A stretch of 64,000 nucleotides of DNA, taken from assembly GCF_963678635.1 (NCBI RefSeq), contig NC_087068.1, forward strand, positions 37,209,436-37,273,435, read 5' to 3'. This DNA is from Symsagittifera roscoffensis (Eukaryota; Xenacoelomorpha; Acoela; Convolutidae). Of the stretch, positions 20,583 through 32,239 are shown piece by piece (the first letter of the stretch is position 1; every line of letters starts with the position of its first letter). A program made the translations under genes and the position numbers. The notes beneath the pieces were generated by a model. It was not told the DNA's origin, did not search any database, and saw nothing but the letters and a program-made list of their open reading frames with translations.

Positions 20583-21748
20583 ATGAATTTTAAATGGTCA
20601 CAACTTGTTCCCTGCGTGCGGTGTTCTCTTAGTGTTTTATTTAACTCTACTACGTCTGATGGTAGTTTGTATGGTATGTTTCTTGGGTCGATTTTCAAAA
20701 AACCTAGCCGAGCTCAAGCGGAACGAAATTTTTTTTTCATGTATATATTAGTTAGGCACGTAAAAGAGCAATTGAAAATTTTTTGAGCTCACAAAAGGTC
20801 TACTAGCTCGAACTGGTCAGTCCACAGAGCTTATTTCAGGAGCTCTTCGATCAAAATAAGCTCTTCGATCAAGATAAGCCGAATTATAATTCAACTTGAA
20901 AATTACTTCAAGCACCCTGCCACCTGACTCAGCGATGGATGGGTAGTAGTTTTCTCTGATCTTACTTGTATTATTGGCATCGCGTTGCCCAATTTTTTTG
21001 ATAATATGCTGGTACGTACTTTTGTTGACGCCCTTGTTGCTGGTGGCGTTTTTTTGTGTCTCTCTTCTTGTTGGGTTTTGGTGTTTCGCTTTCTATAAAA
21101 GTGTCTAACACTGCCGAGTTTGACGTTGACACGAAGGGATCGTGAATTGTATCCGTCTTGCTTTTGGGAGGCCTTCTATATTTTTTTCCATGCTGGCCTG
21201 TTTTTTTTTTTGCTATTGGTAATCTGATGAATTTGGTTGGTGTCTTAAGCCATTTCCTCTGGGATTTTTGTTTTACTGGCTTCTTGAACCAGTGGGTTCT
21301 TTAGTTTTTCCGAGTTTTGTTGTGTTGTGTTTTGTTTCTGTGGGGTTGTTGTTTTTGCTATCTTCTTGTTTGCGTTGATCTTTTTATACTGCCCCTCCAA
21401 TGTTTCCACGAACATAACTTTTTTTTATACCTTGCTGACCTATTTGCTACGAAGTCGCTTAGCTGTGTTTTTCTACAGTTGCCATATATTTTAGGATTAG
21501 ATACAAATGCAAAGCCATTGTTGCGTAGTAGTCTAGAATGCTTTCTGATTTTTTTCACCCCTTCAGTTTGTGGTGTAAATGTTAGAAATTTCCCTTCGTG
21601 TGTTTTGTATTTTTGCTAAAGTTGTATGGGATCCTTCACTTTTTGTGCTATATGAACCGTTTTTTGAGCAACCTGTCAAACGTTCACCCTTTGTCTGTTG
21701 TCTGGTCTTTTTTTCACCTCTGAGCTTATTTTAGATGACTAATAAAAG

Positions 21749-22015
21749 CTATTTAAGCTGCGAACTTCGTCCCTCAGCCATGTCGCTGTCGAGGTTGATA
21801 ATTTCGGGATGTTGTTCCCTGTTCTCCCTCCGTTTTATCACAACCTCGTACACTGACCAAGCGTTCATGTCGTGCATTTGTTCTGGTGTTACTGACGAGC
21901 TCATGAGTCTCTTTCGTTCGAAAAAGTTAGCTAACTTTACGCTATCCCAACTGAAATAATTTTGATTACTTGTTGTAGCTAGATTTGACGATATGGTTTT
22001 TAGTCTTCTCCCCAT
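21749..22015 (-). CDS. ORF A, array unit 5
   Basis: An open copy, 88 residues, with Val for Glu in WSEYEV and Arg for Gln near the end. It is the last full unit before the GAGCTC-rich spacer that leads to the histone genes. Confidence 0.35.
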   Translation of the reverse strand: MGRRLKTISSNLATTSNQNYFSWDSVKLANFFERKRLMSSSVTPEQMHDMNAWSVYEVVIKRRENREQHPEIINLDSDMAEGRSSQLK

Positions 22016-22264
22016 ATGCGTTTTGAATGGTTACAACTTTTTCCCTTCGTGCGGTGTTCTCTTAGTGTTTTATTTAACTCCACTACGTCTGATGGTAGTT
22101 TGTATGGTATGTTTCTTGGGTCGATTTTCAAAAAACCTAGCCGAGCTCAACCGGAACGAAAACTTTTTTCATGTATATATTAGTTAGGCACGTAAAAGAG
22201 CAATTGAAAATTTTTTGAGCTCACAAAAGGTCTACTAGCTCGAACTGGTCAGTCCACAGAGCTG

Positions 22265-22525
22265 ATTCGAGCTCTGTGATTTAAATCAAGCTCGTACAAG
22301 CTCGTCTGAGCTCTCTGAGGTAGCCTGCCGAGCTCTAAGAGCTCGAACTCAAAAATAGTTAGGCTACGTACGGGAGCAATTGAACAGCTAGCTCGAGCTC
22401 AATTTCTAGCTGCGTCACCCCAATGAGGGGGAAACAGAGCTCAACCTATACCAGCTTGAGCTTGCTCTGGTCGAAGTCAGCTTGAGGAAGCTCTCTGTGA
22501 AGAAAAATAGAACTGATGGTTGGGT
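22265..22525. other. GAGCTC-rich spacer between the array and histone H3
   Basis: The hexamer GAGCTC and related AGCTCG/AGCTTGAG words recur many times here and in 23400-23690. A degenerate copy of the array box (TTAGGCTACGTACGGGAGCAA) lies near 22358. No gene is seen. Confidence 0.5.
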
Positions 22526-22541
22526 GGCCTTTAAAAAGGCC
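22526..22541 (-). terminator. Histone 3' stem-loop of the H3 gene
   Basis: The minus strand reads GGCCTTTTTAAAGGCC followed by ACCC, a 6-bp stem with a 4-nt loop. This is the replication-dependent histone 3' processing element recognised by SLBP. It lies about 30 bp after the H3 stop codon. Confidence 0.85.
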
Positions 22542-22571
22542 GGTTTGGTTGGTGTGGAGTACACCTTGAGC

Positions 22572-22987
<416 letters not shown>

Positions 22988-23094
22988 TCAGTTGTGTGTA
23001 GCTGTGAGTTGCAGATGTAGAAGTAGATTTTGGATGTTGAAGTTTGGAAAAATCCGTGAGGTAACTTAGAGAATCAGATCTCCAGAAGCCTTGA

Positions 23095-23140
23095 GAGCGT
23101 TCGACGTATAAAAAACAGTTAGGCACGTAAAAGAGCAATA
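23095..23140 (-). promoter_or_regulatory. Promoter-like box upstream of histone H3, shared with the tandem array
   Basis: On the plus strand, TTAGGCACGTAAAAGAGCAA with adjacent TATAAAAAA lies 115-160 bp upstream of the H3 ATG. The same 20-mer occurs in every array unit, next to ATATATA, upstream of ORF A. A regulatory role is inferred from position only. Confidence 0.45.
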
Positions 23141-23708
23141 GAAGAAGAGCTCAGGTGAGTCGTTACTTATATATATTAGGGAGCATTTTCAACTATATAT
23201 AGTAAGGTATGTGAAGTGCCGACTATTTATACTTGGGTTGGAGGTTACCCGCCAAAAGCGGAAAAGGTGATTGGCCCGTGTCTGAGTGATAACGGAAGCT
23301 CAAACTAAACTCGAATCTGATTGGTTGAGAAGTGAAAACTTGAAAATTTGGTGTTTTTGCCTATAGAATTGACCCAAAGCTAACTTTAGCCAGTTACAAA
23401 CTCAATTCAGCTTAAACTAGCTGAATTGGGCTCGTTAGCTAGCTTTGGAAGCTCAAACTTAGTTATTTCGAGCTGTAAGTTAGAGAGCACAAGAAAGCTC
23501 AAATCTGATTGGCTGAGACGTGAAATCTTAAAATCTTGCTGTCTTTTAGCTCTAAAGTTGGTCTGGAGCTGATTTAAGCAAGTTACAAGCTCAGTTGAGC
23601 TTGGTAGCTCAAATAAGACGCTCAAAGCTAGCTGTTGAGAGCTCAAAACTGCATACAAGCCAATTTGAGCTTGCTAGCTAGAGTACAAAGAGAACTATGT
23701 TTTTTGGT

Positions 23709-23723
23709 GGCCTTTAAAAGGCC
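23709..23723 (-). terminator. Histone 3' stem-loop of the H2B gene (one base short)
   Basis: The minus strand reads GGCCTTTTAAAGGCC followed by ACCA. Compared with the H3 copy one T is missing, leaving a 3-nt loop or a 5-bp stem. It starts about 44 bp after the H2B stop. Confidence 0.8.
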
Positions 23724-23766
23724 GGTTTGGTGTTGCTCAGAGCAACTAGTTGTACCAGCTGGTCGT

Positions 23767-24135
23767 CTACTTGGAGCTGGTGTTTTTGGTGACGGCCTTG
23801 GTTCCCTCACTGACAGCATGCTTGGCCAGCTCTCCGGGCAACAGCAGTCGTACTGCGGTTTGGATCTCCCGGCTAGAGATGGTTGATCGCTTGTTGTAGT
23901 GGGCTAGTTTTGAAGCTTCACCGGCGATTCTCTCGAAGATGTCGTTCACGAAGCTCTTCATGATCGACATAGCCTTGGAGGAGATGCCGTTGTCAGGGTG
24001 GAACAGCTTCAGCACCTTGTAGATGTAGAGAGAGTAGGTCTCTCGCCTCTTCTTCTTCTTTTTCTTGTCTCCAGTAGGCTACTTCTGGGCTTTGCCTGCC
24101 TTCTTGACTGCCTTTCCGCTGACGTTGGGTGCCAT
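23767..24135 (-). pseudogene. Histone H2B gene with a premature stop in the N-terminal tail
   Basis: A 122-codon frame from ATG (24135) to TAG (23767-23769) has the H2B tail and fold ([44 protein letters not shown]). Codon 19 is TAG (24079-24081), just after GKAQK, so translation from the first ATG would stop. Downstream Met codons would give an incomplete fold. Atypical residues include LFHPDN in place of the usual QVHPDT, K for N in SIMKSFVN and N for Y in TKNTSSK. No other lesion is present. It is likely a young pseudogene, or an assembly error at that codon. Confidence 0.85.
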
Positions 24136-24424
24136 TTTAGAGATGTAGTTGTAGTGGTGTTGAGTTGTGGATCGAGCAAAAAGCTAACCTAACTTGAAAA
24201 ATTGTGTTCAAATCGAGTTCGAAGAATACTCAATTCCGATTGGCTCTCAGCTGAAAGCTTAATTAGGAAAGCAGTTTTTTACTAATGACACAGCACCCGA
24301 CACATAATCTTGTTCTCCTTTCACGAATTTCAATAAATGCTCTTGCCATTGTGTCTAGTATTTTTTCTTGCAAATAATAATATGCTAGCAAATCATATTA
24401 CTCTCTTGCTTTTGAAAATAAAAC

Positions 24425-25140
24425 TTGTAAGTTGATGTTTTATCGTCATTTAGATTAGTTCATTGTGAGAATCCTGACAATGCACATAGTAAAAAAAAGG
24501 CTTGAAATTTTTTTAATCAAAAAATTTTTCATTTTTTGTAAACTTGCGATAAACCAAAAAGCGAAGAGCTTAAAATTCCAAATAATTTCCCATTAAAGGG
24601 CCAGAGTCTAAAAATTTTTAATGATATTCATCAATGTATAGGGAAATTTTAAAGTGTTTTTCTATTGATACGTAGAATTTGGCCAATTTTTCTTTCAGTT
24701 ACCGAAATGTTTCATAACTTAGCAGCTAGCTCCCTGTTCCACAGCATCAACACCCTCAACAAATGTGAGAAAAAGCGATACGAGAGCCTTGTTACTGCAA
24801 TTCCTGTCCTATATCTGAATAATTCACTGATCCAAGGAAAGAAAATCCGACAATGACTGAAAGACAGTCCATTGAAAGAGAAAAAAGCGGTTGTGTGGCA
24901 CGACGTGGTGAATAACACCAATAGCAGCCACAGAACCAACAACTATAGACCAGCCTATGTCGAGGAGCTGACAATTTATTTGCAGTCGAAGAGGCAGGAG
25001 TTATTGGCGATCGAAGAGGCAGCAGTAATTTTAGAGGTTTAAATTTTTTAAATCTGATTAGTAATTTTAGAAGTCAACTGTGATTGGCTAACTTTTGAAC
25101 ATGATGGCTTGGAACTAAAATTTATGTGAATTATTGGAAA
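24425..25140 (+). repeat. Penelope pseudo-LTR, first repeat
   Basis: Shares with 25148-25730 the segments TTTAGATTAGTT/TTTAGATTTGTT, AATGCACATAG, AAAGGGCCA, GCAGCTAGCTCCCTGTTC, CATCAACACCCTCAACA and TGTGTGGCACGACGTGGTGA, in the same order and orientation. The second copy is shorter by some deletions. Confidence 0.7.
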
Positions 25141-25147
25141 AAACATA

Positions 25148-25730
25148 TGTAAATTGATTTTTTATTGTCAATTAGATTTGTTTATTGTAACAATTCCGAA
25201 AATGCACATAGTTGCAAAAACGTTTGAAAATTACTTTTTATCAAAAAACTCATTTATTTTATTTGTAAACTTGCAAAAAAAAAAGCGAAGAGCACAAAAC
25301 TCTAACTGTTTTCACATTAAAGGGCCAATATCTAAAACACTTTAGCCAGTTTTTTTTATTGATACGTAGAATAAGGCCAACTTTTATGTGAGTTACCGAA
25401 ATTTTTCATAATGTAGCAGCTAGCTCCCTGTTCGACAGCATCAACACCCTCAACAGATGTGAGAAAAAGCAATACGAGAGCCTTGTTACTGCAATTCCTG
25501 TCCTATATCTGAATAATTCACTTCCGGGGAAAGAAAATTTGACAATGACTGGAAGACAGTCCATTGAAGGAGAAAAAATTGATTGTGTGGCACGACGTGG
25601 TGAATAACACCACTAGCAGCCATCGAACTAACAACTATCGCCCAGCTTGTGTCGAGGAGCTGACAAACTAATTGTAGTCGAAGAGGCAGCATATATTGGC
25701 GATCGTCTATTGCAGAAGGTAAGGAACGCC
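25148..25730 (+). repeat. Penelope pseudo-LTR, second repeat
   Basis: This is the second, direct copy of the block described at 24425-25140. It leads straight into the coding remnants. Confidence 0.7.
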
Positions 25731-26799
25731 TGACTTGTTTAGTCAGCTAATCGGCACAGGAGTGCTCATTATTCCAGCAACAAAACGGCTACTTTCTAAG
25801 AGCAAACAAAACGAGCCGGAGCAGCTCATGGAACATTTGAAGCTGCGCCAGAGTGCTGAGTTAGAGCTGAAATCTCTGTGATTGATAGCGGCACACAAAG
25901 AAAGACTGTCAGAACTGATTGGCAATATCAGAAGGAAACAACAAAGATGTAGGCAAAAGCAAGACGGGAGCAGAAGTTGAAAGCAGAGGAAGTGTCTGCG
26001 TTTCAAAGACAGGGGTGAGGACAGTGTGATTTGTTTTGCTTTATGCCTTGTGAGTTTCATTACGAGGACTGCAAATTAATGACCACAGTACCTTTGCCTG
26101 CTGTTTGGATCAGACAAATTTTAAAAAGAAAACTAACTTGGAAAATTGTTTTAGATTATTGAAATTCTTCAAAAATTTTTTATATCTCTACATAGACTGA
26201 AGTTTCTGGGAAATTTTCTGAAAAATGATCTAATACCGGACTTTTTGAAGTTTAGGGTCCCCGAGAACGGGTTGTTTTTGGACCAAGCCGTGCATAATTT
26301 TCAAATAAAATTACTTAGGACTGAAACTTCTAGGGCAAATGAGGAGAGGAAGAGGTATGAGGAAATGCTAGCGAAAGCAAGGTTGCTGGTGCAAAAAAAA
26401 TCGACGAACAGTGGTGATAATTAATTTTCCGTTTCGTGAGGCGTCAAGTAGAGGCAAGCTTAAAGACAACATCAGAAAACCATAGAAAAAATTCAGAAAA
26501 ACTGTCCGGGAGACAAAATGAACCTCTTGGTGGGCAAAATGAGCAATCAGGTAAGGTGCTTGATAACATAGAACTGCCTGGATGGGTACATGAAGTGTTG
26601 TCAATGAGTCCGTCTGAGACAAACTTAACGAAACGCACTTCTTGGCTGATATCGACACTTTCCTCTCAAAATTAAAAAACCAAAAAAAAACTGGTGAAAC
26701 TTTAGGTGAAATAGAAGCCGCGGCAAAGGCATATACAAGAAAAATTAGGGCAAGCCCCAACTTACAAAGCCATTGAAAAAACAAGGAAATATCTCAAAG

Positions 26800-27960
26800 A
26801 TAATGGGTTGGTGGCTGTGTTTTTGATAAGGGAGTTGGTTTCTGCATAATGAAGAAAGAAACGTATGAATCAACGCTGGAATCGTTGTTGCAATCTGCTC
26901 AGTTTTTTTTTAAAAAAAGAGGCAAACACTGATGAGGTTATTCTGAAAGTTGAGAAGGGACAGCAAAAAATTACTGGCCATGAATAAAAAAGACGAGATA
27001 AGTGATCAAGTATATTCTAAGTTGAGGTGACGAGAGGGGCAACCCGCCCGTTTGTACGGCTTAGCTAAGGTACACAGGGCTGAGACACCCCTCGATTAGT
27101 ACTATCACTTCCAGGCAGCTCGTATGAGAACCTTAACAAAACGCTTGCAAAGTTTTCTGACAATATCGATGGAGCCAATATAGAAAACAATACTAAAAAT
27201 GCCAGAGAAACAATTGAAAACATTTCTCTAGATCCGGATGAAACCATAATATCTCTTGATGTGAAAACTTTGTACACTAATATTCCCCTGAAGGAAGCAA
27301 TTGAAATTGCCTTACAGAAGCTGTACAGCCAGGAGTCTTCTGAGATTCAAAGAGCAAGCTTGAAAAACTTTTGAATATGGCGATCAGCAAAGTATATTGC
27401 AAGTGTAATGATTCCTGGTATGTGCAGGTTGATGGTCTAGCAATGAATGCTTCCCTCGCGGTAGTTCTGTCAAACCTATGGCTGAAAGACTACGAGTTTA
27501 TTCTAAGACAAGAAAAACCGGTGGGAACTGACATATAGATCAAAGAGGTCGAAATGCGAGTGTTGCCGAAACTGATATCATCTAAATGCGGAAAAATATC
27601 CGATGATATGTACGCATCAATATGTACGAGATTGTCTGGTGCTGTGAAAGCTGCTGCCGCGCTAAGAACAAGGAGAAGGATACTCCACAAATAAAATTGT
27701 AAATTGTTCCTCAAGTATGTGGATGACATTGTAAGAACAGTCAGAGGTGAGCCGAGTTGGGTTCTCGATGCCACCAATTCTCTTCATCCAAATCTACAGT
27801 TCACTCTAGGGTAAACTAATTCAGAGGGAATTTTGCCGTTACTGGATTTGAACAAAAATGTATCGCGGGATAGAGGTGTAAACTGCAATTGGTATCAAAA
27901 ACCAACAAAATTGGTCCGCAAAGGTGGCGGCAGACGCCCTGTGCAAAATCATTAAGGGTA
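26800..27960 (+). pseudogene. Penelope reverse transcriptase, interrupted
   Basis: The RT motifs listed for the element are spread over all three plus frames with at least ten stops or frameshifts. The catalytic YVDD box is intact. Penelope RT is the telomerase-like type that primes on chromosomal DNA. Confidence 0.8.
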
Positions 27961-28099
27961 AGGGCAAGCTCGTGGATAGTGAGAGGAGTTCGTTAACTCA
28001 ATCACCAAAGGATGTTAAGCCACCAATGCTGATGGTCAATATAGAGGTAACCAAAGCCAAAATTTTGCATGCAGGTTACAAAATTTAACTAACGCTCAA

Positions 28100-28468
28100 G
28101 TGGTTTTTGCCACAAAAAGTCTAAAACCATGTTTACCCTCACTGAAGTCAGCAGTTTTTGATGAGCTCAATTCAAGAGTGGTTTATAAATTGTCATGTAG
28201 TGGATGCACTTCCACCTATGTTGGACAAACTGTTAGATATTTGACGACCAGAAGTGAGGAACATAAGAAAGCAGACTCACCGGTAGGCCTCCACCTTCAG
28301 CAATGCAGTCTTGATGGAAAAAGCGCAGATCAGTTAAACAAAACTATAGATAGGTTAAGCAACCAAACAAAACTTTCAAAACTAAAGACAATACATGCCA
28401 GGAAAGAGAAACCGGGCTTCAACACGCGCGATAAGTTTAGGAGCAGGGAGTTAACACTGAAAATTTAG
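28100..28468 (+). CDS. GIY-YIG endonuclease domain of the Penelope element
   Basis: A 122-codon open frame shows VVYKLSCSGCTSTYVGQTVR, with the Cys pair typical of Penelope GIY-YIG domains between the two motif halves. It continues with the conserved Arg (TTRSEEH) and a basic end (KEKPGFNTRDKFRSRE). It would nick target DNA for element insertion. It is the 3'-most module and the only sizeable intact piece; the true ORF would have been fused to the RT upstream. Confidence 0.82.
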   Translation: MVFATKSLKPCLPSLKSAVFDELNSRVVYKLSCSGCTSTYVGQTVRYLTTRSEEHKKADSPVGLHLQQCSLDGKSADQLNKTIDRLSNQTKLSKLKTIHARKEKPGFNTRDKFRSRELTLKI

Positions 28469-29139
28469 TCCCAAAATATTTTTTGTTTTTTTATCTAAAA
28501 CGTACATCTCTAAATCGAAATTATGAATCAGAAACTTCCAGACAAATTAATTTAAAAAACTAAATTACAAAAGGGGCCCTTCCGTTTAGTTACGTTAAGT
28601 GCACAAGCTGGATAGTCCTTCCTTTACAATAGCGCTAATGGTGTTGTCGATAAATTAACTTTTGCGCAGCAGTCTGCAGCCCCTTGTACATAGTATAGAG
28701 CTCCTCAGGAGGGCGAAGCTTATTTTAATTGGTTTCAAAACACCTAATTATTTTTAATGCTCGGTGAGCTCCATGAGCTCTATTGCTATGTGATCGTCTA
28801 CTTGTGCAAAAAAATCATCTACTGGTGCAAAAAAAGAGCGCTATGTTGTTGTCTTTGTAATATAATTGGAAAACTTTTAACTCTAATTGTTTGTTATTGT
28901 CACACTTGATCCGCCTTGCGAATCCGTTGTTCACAAACTATCTTTGCATAAACTTTGTTGCGGTGTCTGTTGTGTTATTTGTTACTACTTTTGTGGTGGG
29001 GTATTTTGAAAATCTTTTAAATTCCACTTATTTGTAGGCATCAATGTCTAATTCGTCTCGCAATGGGCCTGCAAAAATTAGTTGCACCTTTTGTTTCTAC
29101 CACTTTTTTTATTTCTGAGAGGTGTCTTTTTCGTATTTA
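28469..29139. other. Non-coding spacer after the Penelope element
   Basis: AT-rich. A GAGCTC-type word cluster occurs near 28700-28790, like that around the histone genes. No gene is seen. Confidence 0.45.
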
Positions 29140-32000
29140 AGCCTTAAGTTTTTTTACCTTGCTGTAGGCTTTGTTTGCAGTTCTGTCCGATTGCCACGAT
29201 TCCTCTGTAGATGTGTGGGAACCAGATGTTCTCTGCTATATCCAACATAATGTCTGTCGCTGGGTGCGTGAGTTGAATACTTTTCAGCACTGTGTCGCGT
29301 AGTTGGGTTGGTATGACCACCATGTCATCAATGACCAAGCATTCGTCTCGCACACTTTCCAATGTTGCATAAATAATAAAGATCGTTTGAATGACTCCCA
29401 GTCCCTTTGTCCTTGATGAAATGCGTTAATGGACTTAAATTTTTCGGGATAACCCGGCATTAAATCCATACCCCAGTGCTTTGCTTAACTTTTTTTCTTA
29501 TAGTGGGCTATCATCGTTCTCTGTCAATGTTTTCTGTGGTGGTACCATTTGAGTGTCTATTGCTAGCACCAGTTGGTGGAATTCCATTTCGTCTTGGCTT
29601 CTGCGGGATATGTATATTTCCGGCTCGGTTGGTATCAGGTCCATATTTTTATCTGTTTAGTTCTCCATTTTTTTTCGTTTCCTTCTCTGTTTGTGCGCTA
29701 CTGTTTGGGTATTTCCATTCGCTTGCTGAAACCTGGTTTGTAGTTGTGGTTCGTTTTGATGTTTCCCCCAATTAGAAAACAATCTCCTTGTACTTTTTCC
29801 TGCTTGGACCTTGTTCGCTGCCTCTGTTTTTGGTCTGTTTTCTCCTTCCTGAATCCCTTTTTCGCATTTTTTGATCGGGTGTGTCGCTTCCCTCTTCTTG
29901 GTTTAAGTATGTCCATTGAATTTTTTTTGGATTGAAAAATCCTTCGTTTGTTCTGTTTCTTCGGTCATTTCACGTTAAGTGATTGGTAGGCAGAGAGTTA
30001 TCTTGCGTTTGGGGGTTTTGTGGATGTAAGCATTTGGGTGTATTGTCTTAGTTAAAATCGATTGCGATGATTTTGTTTTTCATTTAGGACGGAGTAAATT
30101 TGATTATCGCTTTTTTTCCTTCGGCTGTCAATCAATTTCTGTGGTGCGCGTTTCCTTTTGGCAAAATCTTTTAGCACTAATGTATCCAAAAAACCAAGCT
30201 TTGAGATGAACGAAGTAATTCGGGCTATCACATTTTCCTGTCATAAATGGCTGCCGGTAGCCCCGGTCTGACTGGGTTTCTTGACAAGTAGTCAGTTAGG
30301 CCATTTTTTGATCCCGCCAAAAGTTGATATCAAAACTGAAGGCTAACAATCTCTCAACCTATCTGGTTAGCCTGACGCATTTGATGCACTTGATGCATTT
30401 AGTAGAGCTCGATGATCCGTAACGATGATAAAAATTTTGCCATAAAGGTAAAATTTCAAGTGTTTGGCCGACCAAACATCTCCTAACAACTATAAATCAT
30501 TATAGAAAACTTCTCGTCGTGCGAGTTCTGGCATCCTGACTCGTATGAATTAAGCATATATCTATCAAATGAAGACCTCTCTAATATTGCCCCTATGTCT
30601 GCTGTTGACGCGTCACACATTATTGTTGTGTCGAAATTTTGATCAAGCTATCTATTTACTGTGACTTCTTCGACCATTTAGGTTATTTTCTTGATTGTTT
30701 TTTTTTCGTTCCTGGAGCACTTTAAAGCTATGTATTTCACTGTATTTAGTAGTGGTGTCGGTGGGGCTGTCTACGCTACCAAGTTGGTAAAGTACTTTGT
30801 TAAATGCTGAATCGAAATCGTGAAACTTTTGTTTTTGGGTCCTTCAAATTTTCGATTGCCTCCGTTTCCTTCGCTAGCGGTCATGTTCGTTCAGTGTTTA
30901 TATTACAACCCAGCCCTTGCACTTGTTTGAACGCCAAGTTGCATTAGGGTCCGGAAATTGCCAAAGATTTCTGGTTTAAATATTCGTCAGATCGATTGCT
31001 AGCGTCAGATTGTTAGAGTCAGTTTGTTAGAGTCAGATCGATTGCTTTTTGGAGTTCGGCTGGCATATCATTCTCCTTTTGTTTGGAACTGATACAAGAA
31101 GGTTGCTTTCCCGCCAGCTAAAATGAAGTTGCACTGTTCCCTTGTATTCTGGTCTAGCTGTAATTTCGCGTACGCGTACCTCAAGTCTATCGTTGAGAAG
31201 ATTATTTCTTTCTGCACTGGTGTTTGACAGCTTGTGCTACGCTGTCTTGAAGAAGTTCTATGTTGTACAATTGTTATTTGTTTTTGTTTGTTTATTTATT
31301 GATTTGTTTAGAATTCAGCCCCAATTTGATTGTTTGGTTTTTTTACCGTGATGAAAATTGCGCTGATAAACTGTTTGTCACTACATTTCTCTGATCAATC
31401 ATTTTGTTGATTTCTGGTTCCACATTTTCTTGCAGGTGGATGTGAACTCTCCTTGTTTTTGTTATACTGCTTCACTACATGGTTTTTTAATCTTTCTAAT
31501 CGTGTACTTACTCCCTTAAGTTGTTCCTTGACCTATTTGGTCATTTTGAGATCTGACTCGTTATCTCACTCACTACTTCCGGTGTTCCGGTGTTTCTTGG
31601 TGTAGTTTAATTCCTTTCTGTGGAAGGATGTTCCAACCTGCGATGTTTGCCCTTTGGGTATCTACTACTATGAATGGTGCGGATGTTACTGTCAATCTTT
31701 CGGATTCGGTTGGCAGTATTAGCCTGACCAGTGGATCTATGTTTACCCCGTTATAGCAAGCGAGGTTGTGGGCGGCATCCTCTTTAGGAATTTGTTTTCC
31801 AGATGGCGCCTTTCATCGATTTGTAAAGTGTTGCGGGAGTTTGTTTGTTCGGAAATGACATTTGACTTTCTTAGACTGCTGTTGCAGTGATAACTTACCC
31901 TGTAGTTCTTAGTTATAACCAGTCTCTGTTTAATTCTTCCTCTTTGAAAGCTGCTGCGTTTTTGACCTCACAAATTTCATCATTTGCCAGTAATGAATAT
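29140..32000 (-). mobile_element. Degraded Ty3/gypsy retrotransposon (minus strand)
   Basis: Fragments on the minus strand follow gypsy order from right to left. RT palm remnants lie near 31150 (LRYAYAKLQL-like). RNase H has a VCDAS-like box near 30620, followed by a DYLSRNP box near 30280. The integrase zinc domain is at 29144-29362 (THPATDIMLDIAENIWFPHI, then a Cys at the expected CxxC). All frames are broken many times. The right end runs into the assembly gap at 32040, so no LTR or target duplication can be assigned. Confidence 0.7.
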
Positions 32001-32039
32001 TGGTCATTCATGTTCTCCCATCCTTTGACTGACACCAGT

Positions 32040-32239
32040 NNNNNNNNNNNNNNNNNNNNNNNNNNNNNNNNNNNNNNNNNNNNNNNNNNNNNNNNNNNNN
32101 NNNNNNNNNNNNNNNNNNNNNNNNNNNNNNNNNNNNNNNNNNNNNNNNNNNNNNNNNNNNNNNNNNNNNNNNNNNNNNNNNNNNNNNNNNNNNNNNNNNN
32201 NNNNNNNNNNNNNNNNNNNNNNNNNNNNNNNNNNNNNNN
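32040..32239. other. Assembly gap (200 N)
   Basis: There are exactly 200 undetermined bases, a scaffold gap of conventional length. Frames that cross it are artefacts. Confidence 0.98.

Larger units (their letters stand above)
15125..22264 (-). repeat. Tandem array of five ~1.43-kb units containing retroelement gag sequence
   Basis: Unit starts (GGAGCTCTTCGATC) lie at 15125, 16554, 17980, 19410 and 20839, giving periods of 1426-1430 bp, and the fifth unit ends near 22264. Units are very similar to one another. On the minus strand each unit holds, in order, a promoter-like box (TTGCTCTTTTACGTGCC then TATATA), an 88-codon frame (ORF A) and a frame equal to the C-terminal part of the second family's Gag (ORF B). 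The first ~580 bp of the unit matches 50551-51127 of the gypsy-like element, so part of the unit was captured from that element. The array directly follows an LTR of that family on the left and ends near the histone genes on the right. Confidence 0.9.
24425..28468 (+). mobile_element. Penelope-like retroelement, decayed
   Basis: The element runs on the plus strand. Its 5' part is tandemly repeated (24425-25140 and 25148-25730), the pseudo-LTR arrangement common in Penelope elements. Translated pieces show a pre-RT coiled region (26450-26680), FDKGVGFCIMKKETYE (near 26820), LYGLAKVH (near 27055), ISLDVKTLYTNIPLKEA (near 27250), VQVDGLAMNASLAVVL (near 27430), FLKYVDDIV (near 27710) and LDLNKNV...WYQKPT (near 27840-27910). 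A GIY-YIG domain closes it. Stops and frameshifts are frequent, so it is inactive. Confidence 0.85.

Noticed and set aside
15342-21619. Plus-strand hydrophobic ORFs in each array unit (Phe/Leu/Cys-rich, membrane-like)
   Set aside because: They are the antisense of the Lys/Gln/Asn-rich Gag-like frame. AAA/AAG codons read backwards give Phe/Leu, so the membrane look is an artefact.
15125-22264. Could the regular repeats be a CRISPR array or an rDNA-type array?
   Set aside because: The 1.43-kb period, retroelement content and eukaryotic context exclude CRISPR, and no rRNA sequence is recognisable.
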